Origin: Flavisolibacter ginsengisoli DSM 18119
Lineage (GTDB): Bacteria; Bacteroidota; Bacteroidia; Chitinophagales; Chitinophagaceae
Assembly: GCF_900129295.1 (NCBI RefSeq)
Contig: NZ_FQUU01000002.1
Location: 196,488-260,487, forward strand
Reading direction: 5' to 3'
DNA length: 64,000 nucleotides
In this document: positions 57,235-64,000 of the stretch, piece after piece
Layout of the letters: the number at the start of each line of letters is the position of its first letter
Numbering within the stretch: position 1 is the stretch's first letter
The notes under the pieces: generated by a model
What the model was told of the DNA's origin: nothing
Seen by the model: only the letters and a program-made list of their open reading frames with translations
Databases searched by the model: none
Made by a program: the position numbers and the translations under genes

Positions 57235-57237
57235 CAA

Positions 57238-57441
57238 TTAGTCTTTTTTCACCACCTTCCTCATCCGTATTATAAGGAATGCAACACCTGCTATCAACAA
57301 TATCGGCAATGCGAAATGTACGGGCTCAACCAAATAATGAGTTACAGTAAACCCGTCTGTTGAACCATGACCCTCATGGGCCGTTACCAACATTGGCATC
57401 AGGATAAAAAGCACGGATGCGAAAGGCAATAATCGTTTCAT
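57238..57441 (-). CDS. Small histidine-bearing membrane protein heading hyp operon
   Basis: 67 residues. A signal-like N-terminus (KRLLPFASVLFILMPMLVTA), then HEGHGSTDGFTVTHYLVEPV with four histidines at the outer face, one TM helix (ALPILLIAGVAFLIIRM) and a basic cytosolic end (RKVVKKD). Predicted periplasmic or membrane-embedded. It is followed 3 bp later by hypA and so is translated with the nickel-delivery genes. I do not know a named family; a nickel-uptake or metal-sensing accessory is a reasonable guess. Its start and orientation fit coding. Confidence 0.72.
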   Translation of the reverse strand: MKRLLPFASVLFILMPMLVTAHEGHGSTDGFTVTHYLVEPVHFALPILLIAGVAFLIIRMRKVVKKD

Positions 57442-57588
57442 AAATTCTTCTTTATTAAATAAGTAATATTAAATACATCAGCCACCATATTTACTAAGTA
57501 CGATCATTACAGAAAATGATAGTTGTCATAATCGGGACTAATACTATTTTAGAATTCATCTCTATATTGTGAAATACATTGTTGGGAA

Positions 57589-57608
57589 AAAGTGACCAGG
57601 GTCGCTTT
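57589..57608. promoter_or_regulatory. Inverted repeat upstream of hyp operon
   Basis: AAAGTGAC (57589-57596) and GTCGCTTT (57601-57608) are reverse complements except for one G-T position, spaced by 4 bp. It lies between the leftward hyp operon and the rightward ligD-type gene and could be an operator for either. Confidence 0.3.
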
Positions 57609-57708
57609 CATTTATTATATTCAGGAATTGCTTTTTGAGCAGGTAAGACATTGATAAAAAGATACCAGCTGAAATAAAGTTTTCGGGTAAGCACAATCCT
57701 AATTAAAT

Positions 57709-58743
57709 ATGCCCAAACCCATAAAGACCAAAGAAATCAAAACCGGCATTCCTTCTGATAAAAAGGCAACAAGCCTTGAAGATGAAGATGCAGATGATGA
57801 CACGTGGAAATCAGTTCAGCCAAAACTGATCACAAGCCAGGAAACTATAGAAGTAGAAGGCCACGATATTATACTTACAAATGTTGAAAAAGAATTATGG
57901 AACGGCATTACCAAGGCACATTTAATTACATACTATCATTCAATTGCCGCTTTCCTCTTACCCTATTTAAAAGACAGGCCCCTTGCACTGAATATCAGTC
58001 CTGAGGGACCTTTTAAAGAGAGTGTCTTTATACGTGGATTAAAAGGACATTATCCTGCCTGGGCCCATATATATCAAACAGAAAGGAAACACAAGAAGGC
58101 GGGCAAAAGCGATACGATCGACTGGCTGGTATGTAATGACCTGGCCACCCTGCTTTACATGATCAATTTAGATTGCATTGACATTCATCCATGGAGTTCC
58201 CGAACTATGACTCCTGGATATCCTGATTATATTTCTATAGACCTGGACCCAAGCGATAAGGATTTTGAAAAGGCAATAGTTACCGCAAGAACAGCTAAGG
58301 AACTGTTTGATAAATACAGGATCAAATCATTTATAAAAACTTCCGGGAAGACAGGCCTCCATATATTTATTCCATGTTGCTCCATACAATTCGGTGAAGC
58401 AAGAATTATTGCTGAAAATTTGTGTAATGCCATACACCAACAATTACCAGCCATTACCACCATGGAAAGATCGGTAAGTAATAGGGGCAATAAATTGTAT
58501 GTCGATCCCAGCCAGAATGATTTCAGTGACCGGCTTGCTGCAGCCTATTGTGTACGGGCCAATAAACTGCCCACTGTTTCCACACCACTGGAATGGAAAG
58601 AAATAAAATCTGGTCTCCACCCCAGGAAATTTACTATAGAAAACATTCTTAAAAGACTGGAAAAGAAAGGCGATCTATGGAAATATCTTCTTTCAGAAAA
58701 GATAAGGACCGGCAACCTAAAGGGTATCAATGCTTTTCGCTAA
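57709..58743 (+). CDS. LigD-type polymerase/primase domain protein (NHEJ)
   Basis: 344 residues containing one LigD polymerase domain (about 45-335) after a charged, disordered N-terminus (KKATSLEDEDADDDTW). Catalytic features: IDLDPSD (the two metal-binding Asp), KTSGKTGLHIFIP, and the third Asp in NRGNKLYVDPSQND. The opening EVEGHDIILTNVEKELWNG and KDRPLALNISPEG are typical. No ligase or nuclease domain, so this is a stand-alone PolDom that would work with Ku (16715-17491) and a ligase encoded elsewhere. It converges on the SRAP gene with 19 bp between stops. Confidence 0.92.
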   Translation: MPKPIKTKEIKTGIPSDKKATSLEDEDADDDTWKSVQPKLITSQETIEVEGHDIILTNVEKELWNGITKAHLITYYHSIAAFLLPYLKDRPLALNISPEGPFKESVFIRGLKGHYPAWAHIYQTERKHKKAGKSDTIDWLVCNDLATLLYMINLDCIDIHPWSSRTMTPGYPDYISIDLDPSDKDFEKAIVTARTAKELFDKYRIKSFIKTSGKTGLHIFIPCCSIQFGEARIIAENLCNAIHQQLPAITTMERSVSNRGNKLYVDPSQNDFSDRLAAAYCVRANKLPTVSTPLEWKEIKSGLHPRKFTIENILKRLEKKGDLWKYLLSEKIRTGNLKGINAFR

Positions 58744-58762
58744 TCTCTATTTACCCAAATTT

Positions 58763-59494
58763 TTAAAATAGTGAAAGCTCATTACTATCCTTACCTAATG
58801 GCGGTAGATCAGGCCAGTTAAAAGGTTCGTCTTTTTGTTTTTTATCTGGCCTCTCCTTTTGTGTTCTAATGGTATGTACAGGGTAGTACTCCATGTTTTC
58901 AGAAGGCAATTCATAATCCAGTATAGCTTCCATTTCTGCTTCCTGCAGGTCACTTGCAAGCCATCTTTCCTCCAGTTGTTTATCAGCCAGGAATAGAGGC
59001 ATCCTATAAGGATTATCACCACTATTATGTATCTGGCGCATGATATCATTGCCTGGCCTGGTGATAAGTGCAAAACTGTTTTGGGAAGCGCTGTATAACC
59101 CCGGGATGCAAAACAATGACCTGTTTTTTAATTTCACATAATAAGGCACTTTCTTCTTCCATCCTTTTATTTCCCGGTGTTCGTAAATTCCGGTTACAGG
59201 AATCAGGCATCTACTGTTTCTCCTTCTATACCACCTGGATTTTTTATCATTTAAAATCCTTTCTGATTGGGCATTAAAAGAAACTATACCCGGAGCTACT
59301 TCTATCCCCCACTTTAATGGTGTTAAGGCCCGGATTCCATCATGGCATATAATAATGGGATAAGACTTTTCTTCCCTTATCTGGAAATGCCGGTTCATAT
59401 TATAATCCAGCCCCAATTGCGGATCCAATACCAAACCGGGGAGGTAATCAGTAACCATTTCAATGGTAGTAGAAAAAGAAATATCATAACACAT
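58763..59494 (-). CDS. SRAP-domain protein (YedK/HMCES-like), abasic-site shield
   Basis: 243 residues. Catalytic Cys2 (MCYDIS) is exposed on Met removal; Asn74 is in SFNAQSER, Glu105 in IPVTGIYEH, and His156 in RQIHNSGDNPYRMP. Seven residues separate that His from RMP, where most SRAP proteins have IHDRMP, so a small insertion is present. SRAP proteins form a thiazolidine crosslink with abasic sites in single-stranded DNA. It is the last gene of the umuD-umuC-X-SRAP operon, overlapping X by one base. Confidence 0.92.
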   Translation of the reverse strand: MCYDISFSTTIEMVTDYLPGLVLDPQLGLDYNMNRHFQIREEKSYPIIICHDGIRALTPLKWGIEVAPGIVSFNAQSERILNDKKSRWYRRRNSRCLIPVTGIYEHREIKGWKKKVPYYVKLKNRSLFCIPGLYSASQNSFALITRPGNDIMRQIHNSGDNPYRMPLFLADKQLEERWLASDLQEAEMEAILDYELPSENMEYYPVHTIRTQKERPDKKQKDEPFNWPDLPPLGKDSNELSLF

Positions 59495-59991
59495 CAGGAT
59501 AGCTTTTCTATTTCTTCAAATTTAACCTTTACCTGCCGTCCTTTGTAGCTAAGCCTTACAAATAATTCACCAAACTGAACCTCATAGTTTGTATTAACGG
59601 TTTCCCCTGCCTTAGGCGTCCAACCAAGTTCAGCTACATATTTTTTTGCTTTTTCCTTCATTCGGTCAGTAATGCCTGCTTCCCAACCTGGCCGAAAAAC
59701 TGGGAAATAGATCTTGTAATCAGCTGGCATACCAGCAGCTATATACAGCCTTTCTCTGTGCGTACCATCTTCCCAATCATACAAAAAACGCATAGGGTCA
59801 TACGCAATGGCTCCTAAATGATCCTGCGCAGTAGTTAACATCTCGTAGTGGCTGATCAGGAAATAGCCTTTTATACCCTGCTCATTTATGTTTCTAGCCC
59901 TGTCGAATCGCTGCCTTACAAAATACCGTTTGCCAGAACCTACAAAAGCCTCCAATAATTGAATAGTTAAAGGATGAAAGGGATTGAACAT
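59494..59991 (-). CDS. Unrecognised protein of the umuDC-SRAP operon
   Basis: 165 residues, no signal peptide or TM helix. Starts MFNPFHPLTIQLLEAFVG; other visible stretches are FLISHYEMLTTAQDHLGAIA, RPGWEAGITDRMKEKAKKYV and the basic-then-acidic end SYKGRQVKVKFEEIEKLS. No catalytic motif is obvious. It begins 1 bp after the umuC stop and its stop overlaps the SRAP start, so all four genes are one translational unit. A damage-response role (polymerase accessory or DNA binding) is inferred only from position. Confidence 0.75.
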   Translation of the reverse strand: MFNPFHPLTIQLLEAFVGSGKRYFVRQRFDRARNINEQGIKGYFLISHYEMLTTAQDHLGAIAYDPMRFLYDWEDGTHRERLYIAAGMPADYKIYFPVFRPGWEAGITDRMKEKAKKYVAELGWTPKAGETVNTNYEVQFGELFVRLSYKGRQVKVKFEEIEKLS

Positions 59992-59992
59992 A

Positions 59993-61255
59993 CTAACTTG
60001 CTTTTATGACCTGGTGTAGGCGCGTGGTGTAGGCACCAGAAAGATTCCCTTGTTTTAACTTCCAGTTCTGTCCATAATCCTGAACTCCAAAGCGAACTAC
60101 ATCCTTTCCAAACACCTTGTTAAGCTCATCTACCTTTTCCATCAACTTTTGGTCTTTTTCATAGGTCAGCGTTTCAAACAACCCAAGCTGCACTTCCTTT
60201 TGAGGAATAAGGTCCAGCATCATCACGCCTGCCTTTTGATAATTGTATCCTTCCCTGAAGATCATATCCAATGCTTTCATGGCATGTTTTAATAACAGGG
60301 TTGTTAGGTTGGTAGCCATCTCCAGTTCCAGTGTTATGGATTGGAAATATTGTGGGTCTTGTGGCCGATGGGGATTTGTTTGCAAAAAAACATGAACCCT
60401 GCGGGCACATGTTTTTTCCTTTCTCAATTTTTCACCACAGGAAGAAGTAAACTTGGCTATGGACTGCGCTACCTCGTTCTTCCTGGTGATCAGTTTTCCA
60501 AATGATCTGGAAGTACATATATTTTTACGCACTTTGGTAGTTTCTTCCCATGGAATGCAATTGATGCCTTTGAGTTCATGAAAAAGCCGTTGTCCTACCA
60601 CACTCATTTCCTTTCGTATCCATTCTTCAGGTGCCCTGTTTACGAGGTCAAGTGCCGTAACAAACCCTTTACCCGATAACAAAGCTTCAAACTGTTTTCC
60701 AATTCCCCAGACATCCCCGATTTTTGTCGCTGAAAGAAGCATTTCCACCAATTCTTTTGTATCCGCAGAAAATACGCCTTCCCCTGGCCTGTTCTTTTTA
60801 GCATACCTGTTGGCCATTTTGGCTAGTGTTTTTGTAGGAGCGATTCCAACTGTTACCGGTATACCAGTACAGCGGCCTACCATATCCTTTATTTCACTGC
60901 CCAATTCTTCAAGGTCTTTATATTTCATTCCCGACAGATCTGCAAATATCTCGTCCACAGAATAAACTTCTGCCCTGGGCACTAATTCCTTTATCACCTG
61001 CATTACCCTTCTGCTCATATCATCATACAGTGTATAATTGGAAGAGAAAACATTCACTTCTTCCTTTTTTATCAGCTCATCTATCATAAAGGCGGGTTGC
61101 GCCATCTGGATGCCTAACTCTTTGGCTTCTTCGCTTCTTGAAATAGCACAACCATCGTTATTAGACAAAACAATCAATGCCCTTCCAAGCAAGCCAGGGT
61201 TAAATACCCGTTCACAGGAGCAATAAAAATTATTACAATCTATCAAGGCAATCAT
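59993..61255 (-). CDS. umuC: Y-family DNA polymerase V catalytic subunit UmuC
   Basis: 420 residues, the full UmuC length. Palm motifs MIALIDCNNFYCSCERVF (metal Asp6) and YSVDEIFADLSG (Asp and Glu near 100) are intact; LSNNDGCAISRSEEAKELGI is the UmuC-type finger. HhH and thumb region ATKIGDVWGIGKQFEALLSG; little-finger domain about 230-350 and a C-terminal extension (GLFE..YEKDQKLMEKVDEL) that could hold a beta-clamp motif (QLGLFE). It performs error-prone bypass with UmuD'. Overlaps umuD by 4 bp. Confidence 0.95.
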   Translation of the reverse strand: MIALIDCNNFYCSCERVFNPGLLGRALIVLSNNDGCAISRSEEAKELGIQMAQPAFMIDELIKKEEVNVFSSNYTLYDDMSRRVMQVIKELVPRAEVYSVDEIFADLSGMKYKDLEELGSEIKDMVGRCTGIPVTVGIAPTKTLAKMANRYAKKNRPGEGVFSADTKELVEMLLSATKIGDVWGIGKQFEALLSGKGFVTALDLVNRAPEEWIRKEMSVVGQRLFHELKGINCIPWEETTKVRKNICTSRSFGKLITRKNEVAQSIAKFTSSCGEKLRKEKTCARRVHVFLQTNPHRPQDPQYFQSITLELEMATNLTTLLLKHAMKALDMIFREGYNYQKAGVMMLDLIPQKEVQLGLFETLTYEKDQKLMEKVDELNKVFGKDVVRFGVQDYGQNWKLKQGNLSGAYTTRLHQVIKAS

Positions 61256-61656
61256 ACGGGGTATTTTGAAACCTGTATTACCACAGCAGTAACTACGCCC
61301 CAGATCCTAAAATCCATATCTTCCGTAATGACCAGGGTTTTATACTTCCCGTTAGCCGGCACCAGGGTGTGACTGCCCTTATCCTTTACATAATATTTTA
61401 CAAGGAACTCGCTGTCCACTGAAGCAATTACTATTGAATAATTTTTTGGTCTTAGTGATTTATCAACGACCAGCAAAGCTCCAGGGGGGATATGCGCATC
61501 GATCATTGAATCATTTACGGCCCTTACATAAAAAGTAGCAGCAGGCCTTTCAATAAGTTCCCTGTTCAGGTCTATCTCCTCCTCTGCATAGTCACTTGCC
61601 GGTGATGGAAAACCTGCTTGCACTGTACCTAAATATGGAATGGATTGACACATCAT
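61252..61656 (-). CDS. umuD: UmuD-like S24 self-cleaving protease
   Basis: 134 residues from the ATG at 61656 (the adjacent ATG at 61653 is equally possible). Putative cleavage site VQAG-FPSPAS near residue 14. Catalytic Ser in VNDSMIDAHIPPGALLVV and Lys in EFLVKYYVK, the standard S24 dyad. It has no HTH, so it is UmuD rather than LexA. RecA-stimulated self-cleavage would activate the polymerase. The 19-bp palindrome at 61659-61677 directly precedes the start. Confidence 0.93.
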   Translation of the reverse strand: MMCQSIPYLGTVQAGFPSPASDYAEEEIDLNRELIERPAATFYVRAVNDSMIDAHIPPGALLVVDKSLRPKNYSIVIASVDSEFLVKYYVKDKGSHTLVPANGKYKTLVITEDMDFRIWGVVTAVVIQVSKYPV

Positions 61657-61658
61657 AG

Positions 61659-61677
61659 TTACTAAATTATTTAGCAA
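61659..61677. promoter_or_regulatory. 19-bp palindrome abutting umuD (copy B)
   Basis: TTACTAAATTATTTAGCAA pairs as a palindrome around position 61668 with one mismatch. It ends only 2 bp before the umuD ATG on the minus strand. It shares the TACTAAAT..TTTAG core and spacing with 11725-11743. A repressor binding here would block the umuDC-X-SRAP operon. Confidence 0.6.
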
Positions 61678-61880
61678 ATCTTAGTCCTTTTTTCCAAACT
61701 GCCAATCACAACTTATCCACTACCTATTCTTTTAGACCATAAAAACGCTTAACCACAATTCCAAATAGTCATATAAAAATTGCTTTCTCCCTTAAAAGGA
61801 ATTGTAGCCGGAAAGGTTATTATACCCTAATCAATTCAGAATTAACTGGTAACAAATATTTCAGGCACACTCCCTCCGCT

Positions 61881-61888
61881 TATCTTTG
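61881..61888 (+). promoter_or_regulatory. TAnnTTTG promoter element before dehydrogenase gene
   Basis: TATCTTTG matches the Bacteroidota -7 consensus TAnnTTTG exactly and ends 4 bp before the ATG at 61893, which would make a leaderless or near-leaderless transcript. No exact -33 TTTG is visible about 20 bp upstream (TTTC at 61859-61862 is the nearest). Confidence 0.35.
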
Positions 61889-61892
61889 ATCC

Positions 61893-62867
61893 ATGCTTAA
61901 GATCGGATTATTTGGAACGGGGCACCTGGGAAAATTTCACCTTAACAACTGGAAGGAAATACCTGGTATAGAAATTACCGGCTTTTTTGACCCTAATGAT
62001 GAAACTGCAGAAGTTATTACAGCAACCTATGGAATAAAACGTTTTACCGAACAAGACGCATTAATTGATGCCTGCGATGCCATTGACGTGGTCACTCCTA
62101 CTCAATTTCATTACTATATATGTGAGAAAGCCATAAAAAAAGGGAAGCATGTATTTGTGGAAAAACCTATGGCTCATACAATGGAAGAAGCCAGGACGCT
62201 GGTAGCACTGGCAGCAGAATCTAAGGTGAAATTCCAGGTGGGTCATGTAGAGCGTTTCAACCCGGCCTTCCTGGCTGCAAAAGATCTTGAACTGAACCCC
62301 ATGTTTATTGAAGTTCACCGGCTGGCCCAATTCAATCCCAGGGGTACAGAAGTTAGTGTTATCCTTGACCTCATGATCCATGATATAGACGTTATCCTTA
62401 GCCTGGTGAAAAGCGAGGTAAAATCTATTTCAGCCAATGGTGTTGCTGTAATGACAGATACGCCTGACATTGCCAACGTACGCATTGAATTCAATAACGG
62501 GTGTGTAGCTAATCTAACTTCCAGTCGCATATCCATGAAGAAGATGCGAAAGATCCGGTTGTTTCAAAAAGACGCGTATATTGGTATTGACTTCCTCGAG
62601 AAAAAAACTGAGGTCATCAAATTAAAACAGGAATCCGATAAGAATGTATTTTCCTTTGACATTGAAACACCAAAGGGCACAAAGACCATTGCTATTGCCA
62701 ATCCGACTGTACCTGAAGTAAATGCAATCAAAATGGAGCTACAGGAATTTGTTGCAGCCATCCAAAATAACACCCAACCTATAGTAAATGAGATTGACGG
62801 TTTCAGGGCTATGGAAGTCGCACACCAGATTTTGTACAAGATCAATTATAACCTTACTGCTTCTTAG
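61893..62867 (+). CDS. Gfo/Idh/MocA-family oxidoreductase
   Basis: 324 residues. N-terminal Rossmann fold LKIGLFGTGHLGKFHLNNWK (1-120) with family motif VEKPMAHT near 92-99 and GHVERFNPAF; C-terminal domain with the conserved LDLMIHDIDVILSLV. It differs from the copy at 27628-28740 and is probably tied to nucleotide-sugar or glycan synthesis, since a polyprenyl-phosphate sugar transferase gene follows 4 bp later. Confidence 0.92.
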   Translation: MLKIGLFGTGHLGKFHLNNWKEIPGIEITGFFDPNDETAEVITATYGIKRFTEQDALIDACDAIDVVTPTQFHYYICEKAIKKGKHVFVEKPMAHTMEEARTLVALAAESKVKFQVGHVERFNPAFLAAKDLELNPMFIEVHRLAQFNPRGTEVSVILDLMIHDIDVILSLVKSEVKSISANGVAVMTDTPDIANVRIEFNNGCVANLTSSRISMKKMRKIRLFQKDAYIGIDFLEKKTEVIKLKQESDKNVFSFDIETPKGTKTIAIANPTVPEVNAIKMELQEFVAAIQNNTQPIVNEIDGFRAMEVAHQILYKINYNLTAS

Positions 62868-62871
62868 GCAA

Positions 62872-64000
62872 ATGGGCAATCACAGAATCATCCACCCTTC
62901 CTGGTACGCCTTGTCAGATTATGCCATGGGTTTTCTTGCCTGGGCCGGATTTTTTTTCTTACGAAAGAGTTTACTGCAGGAAGTGTATGAAACCGATTAC
63001 ACTTTCTGGTTAGGCGTATTTTTTATCCCTGCCGGATGGCTTATTCTATATGCGCTTGTGGGCAGTTACCACTCCCTTTATAAAAAATCAAGGCTCACAG
63101 AAACCTTAAGGACCTTTGTTTGTAGTTTTTTGGGATGCATTCTATTGTTCTTCCTTTTCATTTTGGATGATGTACATAATAATTATACATATTATTATAA
63201 AGCCTTTGCTGCTTTATTCTTTATTCATTTCTCCCTTACGCTTATTGGCCGGCTGATCATTTTAACCTACGCCAAAATACAACTGGACTCAAAAGCGGTA
63301 CGGTTCAAAGCGATAATTGTGGGGCACCCACTAAATGCAGAGAAAGTATTTGCTGAGTCTGAAAAGAATTTAGAAAGAGAGGGGTACTATGTGCAGGGAT
63401 ATATTGCTTCCGGAGAGGCAGTAGGGTTTTCATCTGTTATCGAAAAGCTTGGCGATTTAGAATATCTGGAACAAATTATTGATGAGCAAGAAATCAGCCT
63501 GGTTATCATAGCCATAGATAAGAATGAACAGCCGCTTATTGCAGCCATTATTAACAGGTTATCTGAAAAAGATGTTTCTATTAAGATCCAGGCAAATACA
63601 CTGGATATTCTTGCTGGTTCAGTCAGAACCAGTAATATCCTGGGGCCTGTTTTAATTGATCTGCACACAGGTCTTATGCCTGAATGGCAATTGCATATTA
63701 AAAGGGTGATAGATGTAGTATTATCATTTTTGTTCTTGCTGTTGCTTTCTCCTTTACTTGTGTACATTGCCATTAAAGTGCGCCTTTCATCGGCTGGTGC
63801 AATCATTTTTATACAGGAACGAATAGGATTTAAAGGCAAGCCTTTTAAAATGTTTAAGTTCCGGTCGATGTATGAAAATGCTGAAAAAGACGGACCTCAA
63901 TTATCATCAGATGGTGATCCCAGGATCACCAAATGGGGAAGGACAATGCGCAAATGGAGGCTGGATGAATTGCCCCAGCTTTGGAATATTTTGCGTGGAG
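62872..64000 (+). CDS. Polyprenyl-phosphate sugar-1-phosphate transferase (WcaJ-like), 3' truncated
   Basis: 376 codons are visible and the frame runs off the window. Four N-terminal TM helices (about 14-130), a Rossmann-like middle domain (about 140-255) and the C-terminal bacterial sugar-transferase domain starting with the re-entrant helix VIDVVLSFLFLLLLSPLLVY. Family motifs QERIGFKGKPFKMFKFRSM and KWRLDELPQLWNIL are clear. It loads the first sugar phosphate on undecaprenyl phosphate to start exopolysaccharide synthesis. The rest of the locus probably continues to the right. Confidence 0.93.
   Translation, partial: MGNHRIIHPSWYALSDYAMGFLAWAGFFFLRKSLLQEVYETDYTFWLGVFFIPAGWLILYALVGSYHSLYKKSRLTETLRTFVCSFLGCILLFFLFILDDVHNNYTYYYKAFAALFFIHFSLTLIGRLIILTYAKIQLDSKAVRFKAIIVGHPLNAEKVFAESEKNLEREGYYVQGYIASGEAVGFSSVIEKLGDLEYLEQIIDEQEISLVIIAIDKNEQPLIAAIINRLSEKDVSIKIQANTLDILAGSVRTSNILGPVLIDLHTGLMPEWQLHIKRVIDVVLSFLFLLLLSPLLVYIAIKVRLSSAGAIIFIQERIGFKGKPFKMFKFRSMYENAEKDGPQLSSDGDPRITKWGRTMRKWRLDELPQLWNILRG

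Noticed and set aside
57541-57555. ATACTATTTTAGAAT as a third copy of the damage-regulon palindrome
   Set aside because: The half-sites are four bases closer than in the other two copies and the second half is imperfect.

Overview
The window looks like chromosomal DNA of a member of the Bacteroidota, most likely class Chitinophagia (Chitinophagaceae-like). The reasons are a SusC/SusD pair with FecI/FecR-type regulators, lipoproteins with C-K-K after the lipobox, several TTG/GTG starts, few Shine-Dalgarno sites, soluble multi-PAS histidine kinases, and a small N-terminal family signature (MPKQVG...) that I associate with this group. No tRNA, rRNA, CRISPR array, insertion sequence or phage gene was recognised.

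Layout. 1-3.8 kb: end of an RND efflux operon (truncated adaptor plus pump) closed by hairpins. 3.9-5.4 kb: a GAF protein and a DUF1569 protein. 5.6-10.8 kb: a divergent XRE regulator and a four-gene type I secretion-like locus (small exported protein, ABC exporter with a degenerate ATPase, HlyD-like adaptor, TolC-like protein). 11.0-18.1 kb: a frameshifted gene behind a palindrome, a cupin protein, a large PAS kinase, a transglutaminase-like membrane protein, and Ku with a small cysteine-rich companion. 18.1-35.5 kb: a carbohydrate locus made of an ECF sigma/anti-sigma pair, SusC, SusD and a surface lipoprotein, then, after a strong terminator, a complete sugar ABC importer (binding protein, two permeases, ATPase) with a dehydrogenase, two GH130 enzymes and an unassigned lipoprotein. 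Beta-mannosides are the best substrate guess. 35.6-41.3 kb: two more PAS kinases and a single-domain response regulator. 41.6-45.6 kb: CorA, a small secreted protein, a CDP-alcohol phosphatidyltransferase and two universal stress proteins.

45.9-57.4 kb: a complete NAD-linked bidirectional [NiFe] hydrogenase. The structural operon hoxEFUYH runs rightward and converges on a leftward maturation operon (small histidine-bearing membrane protein, hypA, hypB, hypF, hypC, hypD, hypE, hoxW). The terminator of the hox operon lies inside the 3' coding part of hoxW.

57.7-61.7 kb: a LigD polymerase-domain protein, converging on a tightly overlapped leftward cassette umuD-umuC-unknown-SRAP. A 19-bp palindrome abuts the umuD start, and a near match lies before the frameshifted gene 50 kb away; this looks like a DNA-damage regulon with an uncharacterised member. 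61.9-64.0 kb: a Gfo/Idh/MocA dehydrogenase and a truncated polyprenyl-phosphate sugar transferase, probably the start of a polysaccharide locus.

The best candidates for something undescribed are the umuD-umuC-X-SRAP cassette with its shared operator, the exporter whose ATPase lacks a normal LSGGQ signature and H-loop, and the hybrid SusCD/ABC/GH130 locus with its unassigned lipoprotein.
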